Source of the DNA: Streptomyces sp. KMM 9044
Lineage (GTDB): Bacteria > Actinomycetota > Actinomycetes > Streptomycetales > Streptomycetaceae
NCBI RefSeq assembly: GCF_024701375.2
Contig: NZ_CP113910.1
Span: forward strand, 1,550,001 to 1,614,000
Direction: 5' to 3'
DNA length: 64,000 nucleotides
The translations under genes were made by a program, and so were the position numbers. The notes below the pieces were generated by a model. It worked only from the letters and a program-made list of their open reading frames with translations, had not been told where the DNA came from and made no database searches. Shown one piece after another: positions 61,157 through 64,000 of the stretch; position 1 is the first letter of the stretch; each line of letters begins with the position of its first letter.

Positions 61157-62442
61157 GCCCCCTTGGCGATGATGGCCTCGGCCTTCTCGGCCAGCCCCCG
61201 CAGGGCGTCGGCCGGGCTGGACTTACCGAGCAGGGCGCTCTCCAGAGCAGGCTTGAACTCCTCCCGGATCTCCAGCCAGGTCGGCACACCGCCCTCGGAG
61301 AAGGCGTGATCCAGGTTGTCCACCGCGAACGAGACGAGCTTGTTGTTCCGCACGTAGTCGGAGTCCGCCGCGCTGAGGACGGCAGGGATGTTGCCACGCT
61401 GCTCGGCTGCCTGCGGCGACACCTTCTCCCCTGACAGGAACTCCACCAGGGCCTTGGCCTGCTCGGGGTACCGCGTCTTCGCCGACAGGGTGGCCAGCGT
61501 GCCGCCCTGGAACAGCGCCGGACGCTGCTGGTTCAGCATGAAGCCGGCGATCTTGTCCTCGGCGATCAGCTCCGGGGCGCTCTCGGACACCTGCCGCCAC
61601 ATGTCGTTGTGTCCGACCATCATCGCCGCCCGGCCCTGGACGAGGGGCGCGACGACCGCCCCCTTCTGGGTGAAGCCGTAGTCCTCGATCTTCTCCGTGC
61701 GGATGACGTCGACCATCCACTGGAGGGCGTCCACGGCCTCGGCCGAGTCGAAGACGGGCTTGCCGTCGGCGAACAGGTCGGCCCCGTGCGCCCACATGAG
61801 GGGAAGGTAGGTCTGGCGCAGGTCGTTGCTGAGGATGTCCACGCCGGCCCGCGTCAGCTTGCCGCCCTCGCGGACGGTCAGCTCCTTGCCCATCTCCTTC
61901 AGCTCGGTCAGGTCCTTCGGCGGCGCGTCGATTCCCGCCTCGGCCAAAATGTCCTTGCGGTAGATGCCTATCCGGGTGTCGAGCAGGATGGGGCGGGCGT
62001 ATGTCCTGCCCTCGTAGATCCCGGGCTGCACCACCCGCGGGTTGTAGAGACGGTCCAGTTCGGACTGGCTCGTCCCGAGGTCGGCGAGCACACCCTTCTC
62101 GACGAAGGGCGGGATCCAGCCGACACCCATCAGCATGACGTCGTAGGGCTGTCCCCCTACGATTGAGGTGGCGAGCTTCTCGTTGAGCTTTCCGTACTCG
62201 GTGTAGTCCACCTGGACGGTGACGCCCGGGTGGTCCTTCTTGAAGTCGGCGAGCAGCGAGGTGAGCAGCTTCTGTCCGTCCGCCCGGTCGAAAATCGGGG
62301 TGAGCAGCCGCAGGGAGGCGTCACCGCCTCCCTCTTTCCGAGGTGCGGGACCGCCGCAGGCGGACAGTGCGGCGCCTGCCGCGGCGGCGGCGCCCAGTCC
62401 GAGGAGCCTTCTTCTGGAGAGGGGCGACGTACGTGGGCGCAT
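61153..62442 (-). CDS. Sugar ABC transporter substrate-binding lipoprotein
   Basis: This 429-residue extracellular binding protein begins with a twin-arginine-like SPLSRRRLLGLGAAAAAGAALSACGG, combining a Tat-type RR motif with a lipobox whose cysteine is near residue 29. The remaining sequence has the pattern of family 1 sugar-binding proteins (VTVQVDYTEYGKLNEKLATSI, QPYDVMLMGVGW). It should bind alginate-type oligouronates and pass them to the two permeases. ATG 62442 is the first codon of the transport operon, with a LacI operator and promoter upstream. Confidence 0.9.
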   Translation of the reverse strand: MRPRTSPLSRRRLLGLGAAAAAGAALSACGGPAPRKEGGGDASLRLLTPIFDRADGQKLLTSLLADFKKDHPGVTVQVDYTEYGKLNEKLATSIVGGQPYDVMLMGVGWIPPFVEKGVLADLGTSQSELDRLYNPRVVQPGIYEGRTYARPILLDTRIGIYRKDILAEAGIDAPPKDLTELKEMGKELTVREGGKLTRAGVDILSNDLRQTYLPLMWAHGADLFADGKPVFDSAEAVDALQWMVDVIRTEKIEDYGFTQKGAVVAPLVQGRAAMMVGHNDMWRQVSESAPELIAEDKIAGFMLNQQRPALFQGGTLATLSAKTRYPEQAKALVEFLSGEKVSPQAAEQRGNIPAVLSAADSDYVRNNKLVSFAVDNLDHAFSEGGVPTWLEIREEFKPALESALLGKSSPADALRGLAEKAEAIIAKGA

Positions 62443-62500
62443 AGGAGACTCCCGGCTGAGAGGTACGTACTGAGCGGGTGACGAACTTGCGTTTCGAGCA

Positions 62501-62530
62501 GTGCATCGATTTACTGGTGTTTCGATGCAC
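62501..62530. promoter_or_regulatory. LacI operator O1 in the divergent promoter
   Basis: The inverted repeat GTGCATCGA-N12-TCGATGCAC lies between the divergent binding-protein and LacI genes and starts directly downstream of the predicted -10 box. A dimeric LacI-type regulator bound here would cover the transcription start of the transport operon and could also control its own gene. Confidence 0.72.
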
Positions 62531-62531
62531 G

Positions 62532-62560
62532 AGACTAGGAACGGCAGTACAGGCTGTCAA
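62532..62560 (-). promoter_or_regulatory. Predicted promoter of the alginate transport operon
   Basis: Read on the minus strand, TTGACA (62560-62555) is followed after 17 bases by TAGTCT (62537-62532), matching Streptomyces vegetative promoters. Transcription should start near 62525, inside operator O1, about 83 nt before the binding-protein start codon. Confidence 0.7.
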
Positions 62561-62565
62561 CACAA

Positions 62566-62584
62566 CGGAAACATTTGGTTTCCG
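62566..62584. promoter_or_regulatory. Second inverted repeat upstream of the LacI gene
   Basis: CGGAAAC and GTTTCCG flank five bases, perfect over 7 bp each. It lies 20 bp before the LacI gene start and just beyond the -35 box of the divergent promoter. It could be an operator for the same or another regulator. Confidence 0.45.
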
Positions 62585-62603
62585 ATTCATAGGGAGTGGG
62601 TCA

Positions 62604-63665
62604 GTGGCCGGGGTAACGATCTACCAGGTGGCAGAGGAAGCGGGGGTCTCCCCGAGCACGGTCTCCAACCTGCTCAACGGCCGGACCGGCAAGATGCTGC
62701 CCGAGACACGGTCCCGGGTGGAGTCGGCGATCCGGCGCCTCGGCTACCGTCCCAACCGCGCCGCCCAGCAACTGCGCACCGGACGGATCCAGATGCTCGG
62801 CCTCATCGTGCCGTCGGTGGCCAATCCGTTCTGGGGCACGTTCGCCCGGCATCTCGAAGCCGCGGCGCTGGCCGAGGGCTTCTACATGCTCCTGTGCAAC
62901 AGCGAACGGGACCCGGAGCGGGAGCGCCGCTACGTGGAGGAGCTCTGGTGCGACGGCATCGGCGGGGTCGTCCTGTGCTCGTCCCTGCCCTCGCTCGACC
63001 ATGTGAAGCCCACCGTCGAGGCCGGGCTGGGGCTCGTGGCCTTCGACCGCACCGCCCAGCCCGGTGATCCGCACCGCGCGGTGAACATCGGGAGCGACAA
63101 CGTTCTCGGCATGCGCCTGGCGACGGAGCACCTGCTGGCCCTGGGGCACACGCGCCTGGCCTTCGTGTCGGGCTCGATCGGGAGTGTCAACCGGGCCGAG
63201 CGCTACAGCGGTTTCCGGCAGGCCCTAGACGCCGCCGGTCTCCCCCGGTCGGCCGGCCTCGTGTGGTCGGGAGCCGACACGGTCGACTTCGACGACCGGG
63301 ACGCCGCCGAACTCGGACGTGTCGCCGCGCTGGAGATCCTCTCGGCGCCCCGTCCGCCGACCGCGATCGTCGCCATCAACGACATGTGCGCGCTCGGCGT
63401 CATCGCGGGCGCCAGGGAGGCGGGCCTGGTGATCGGCCGCGACGTCTCCGTGACCGGCTACGACGACATCATGCTCGCGGGCATGGCCATGCCCGCGCTC
63501 ACCACGGTGCGGCAGCCGGTGGAGGAGCTGGCGGCCACCGCGTTCGCCAGGTTGCGCCAGGTCATGGACGGTGACGGCGGGAAGACCGGCCAGTCCATCC
63601 TGCACCGGCCGACCCTGGTGATCCGCGACTCGACCTCGGCGCCCGCGACGTCCCCGGTCACGTAG
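62604..63665 (+). CDS. LacI-family transcriptional regulator
   Basis: This 353-residue repressor has the N-terminal helix-turn-helix TIYQVAEEAGVSPSTVSNLLNG, a hinge GYRPNRAAQQLRTGRI and a periplasmic-binding-protein-like effector domain beginning LGLIVPSVANPFWGTF. It should repress the alginate operon until an oligouronate or KDG-type effector binds. GTG 62604 is chosen because AGGGAG lies 8 nt before it. The frame remains open further upstream to 62478 without protein-like content. It is divergent from the binding-protein gene with operator O1 between them. Confidence 0.9.
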   Translation: MAGVTIYQVAEEAGVSPSTVSNLLNGRTGKMLPETRSRVESAIRRLGYRPNRAAQQLRTGRIQMLGLIVPSVANPFWGTFARHLEAAALAEGFYMLLCNSERDPERERRYVEELWCDGIGGVVLCSSLPSLDHVKPTVEAGLGLVAFDRTAQPGDPHRAVNIGSDNVLGMRLATEHLLALGHTRLAFVSGSIGSVNRAERYSGFRQALDAAGLPRSAGLVWSGADTVDFDDRDAAELGRVAALEILSAPRPPTAIVAINDMCALGVIAGAREAGLVIGRDVSVTGYDDIMLAGMAMPALTTVRQPVEELAATAFARLRQVMDGDGGKTGQSILHRPTLVIRDSTSAPATSPVT

Positions 63666-63819
63666 CCGGACCGCTTCTCCTCGCCATGACACGGGCCTGC
63701 AGCTCTTCACCACCGCAAGCGCGTATGCAACCGGCCCGCTCCTCACGTCGGGGCGCCGGAGCCGCGCCCCGAAGCCCCGCCCCGGCGCCCATCGGACGAC
63801 GACCAGGAGGCGAACCCTC

Positions 63820-64000
63820 TTGACTACGGAACCCGGAACCGGTTCCGCCCCCACACCCGACACGCGCGGCCCGTTCCGCCCCCTCGCCCCCGGGGGCCCT
63901 CTGCTGTCCTCGCTGAAGGTGAGGAACTACCGCCTGTTCTTCCTCGGCCAGGTCGTCTCCAACAACGGCACCTGGATGCAGCGCATCTCCCAGGACTGGC
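63820..64000 (+). CDS. MFS transporter, N-terminal fragment (truncated by window end)
   Basis: The first 60 residues are visible. A Pro-rich leader is followed by SSLKVRNYRLFFLGQVVSNNGTWMQRISQDW, characteristic of the first membrane segment of MFS exporters related to the enterobactin-exporter/EntS group. The TTG 63820 start follows CAGGAGGCGAACC. The gene runs past the end of the window. It may be unrelated to the alginate cluster or export an inhibitor. Confidence 0.75.
   Translation, partial: MTTEPGTGSAPTPDTRGPFRPLAPGGPLLSSLKVRNYRLFFLGQVVSNNGTWMQRISQDW

Overview
The window is high-GC actinobacterial DNA, most likely Streptomyces or a close relative. The evidence is the very strong G/C third-position bias, frequent GTG and TTG starts with 1-11 nt gene overlaps, Tat and Sec signal peptides of Streptomyces type, zf-HC2 anti-sigma factors, SpoIIE-type phosphatases and short Streptomyces-like palindromic repeats. 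No tRNA, rRNA, CRISPR array or intact insertion sequence was seen. A transposase remnant and three decayed genes lie together between about 31.9 and 34.3 kb.

Layout. (1) 0.9-2.1 kb: a GAF/SpoIIE-type phosphatase, followed by about 1.2 kb of non-coding DNA ending in a G-rich tandem repeat. (2) 3.3-31.1 kb: one 28-kb run of 21 same-strand, mostly overlapping genes for an exopolysaccharide. It has a polyprenyl-phosphate sugar transferase, an AlgD-type nucleotide-sugar dehydrogenase, two Wzz-like proteins, an asparagine-synthase-like amidotransferase, an ADH-Gfo/Idh fusion, a heparinase-like lyase, a beta-helix lipoprotein, an O-antigen-ligase-like polymerase, a flippase, three glycosyltransferases, a pyruvyltransferase and a set of sugar-tailoring enzymes (C-methyltransferase, nucleotidyltransferase, PIG-L, epimerase, DUF4910, RmlC-like, aminotransferase). 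(3) 31.1-34.4 kb: a PAP2 phosphatase, a STAS anti-anti-sigma factor and gene debris. (4) 34.4-45.9 kb: a divergent cluster that looks organoarsenical. ArsM with all four arsenic-binding cysteines, a TVP38-like membrane protein and a second methyltransferase face an eight-gene operon. That operon encodes a disulfide reductase, a MauE-like protein, a radical SAM enzyme, an MTAP-type nucleoside phosphorylase, TIGR04282- and TIGR04283-type glycosyltransferases, a metallophosphoesterase-radical SAM fusion and a flavoprotein. (5) 46.0-48.1 kb: an ECF sigma factor with its anti-sigma factor, a second zf-HC2 protein and a GNAT acetyltransferase. (6) 48.2-63.7 kb: an alginate (or similar uronan) degradation regulon. 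It has KDG kinase, KDPG aldolase, PL6 and PL7 secreted lyases, a beta-helix protein, a DUF624 protein, two heparinase/oligo-alginate-lyase-like enzymes, an SDR, a sugar ABC transporter and a divergent LacI regulator. (7) 63.8 kb to the end: the start of an MFS transporter.

How they work together. In region 6, extracellular lyases would cut the polymer, the ABC transporter would import oligomers, the oligo-lyases would make the unsaturated monomer (DEH), the SDR would reduce it to KDG, and kinase plus aldolase would give pyruvate and glyceraldehyde-3-phosphate. A TTGACA-N17-TAGTCT promoter directly abutting a TGCATCGA...TCGATGCA inverted repeat explains LacI control, and the same pair of half-sites recurs inside the downstream permease gene. 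In region 4 the enzyme set fits As(III) methylation, radical 5'-deoxyadenosylation, adenine removal, phosphate removal and glycosylation, but no canonical ArsS is present. That makes it the best candidate here for an undescribed pathway. Whether the AlgD-type enzyme of region 2 makes an alginate-like uronic acid related to the alginate catabolism of region 6 is an open and attractive question.
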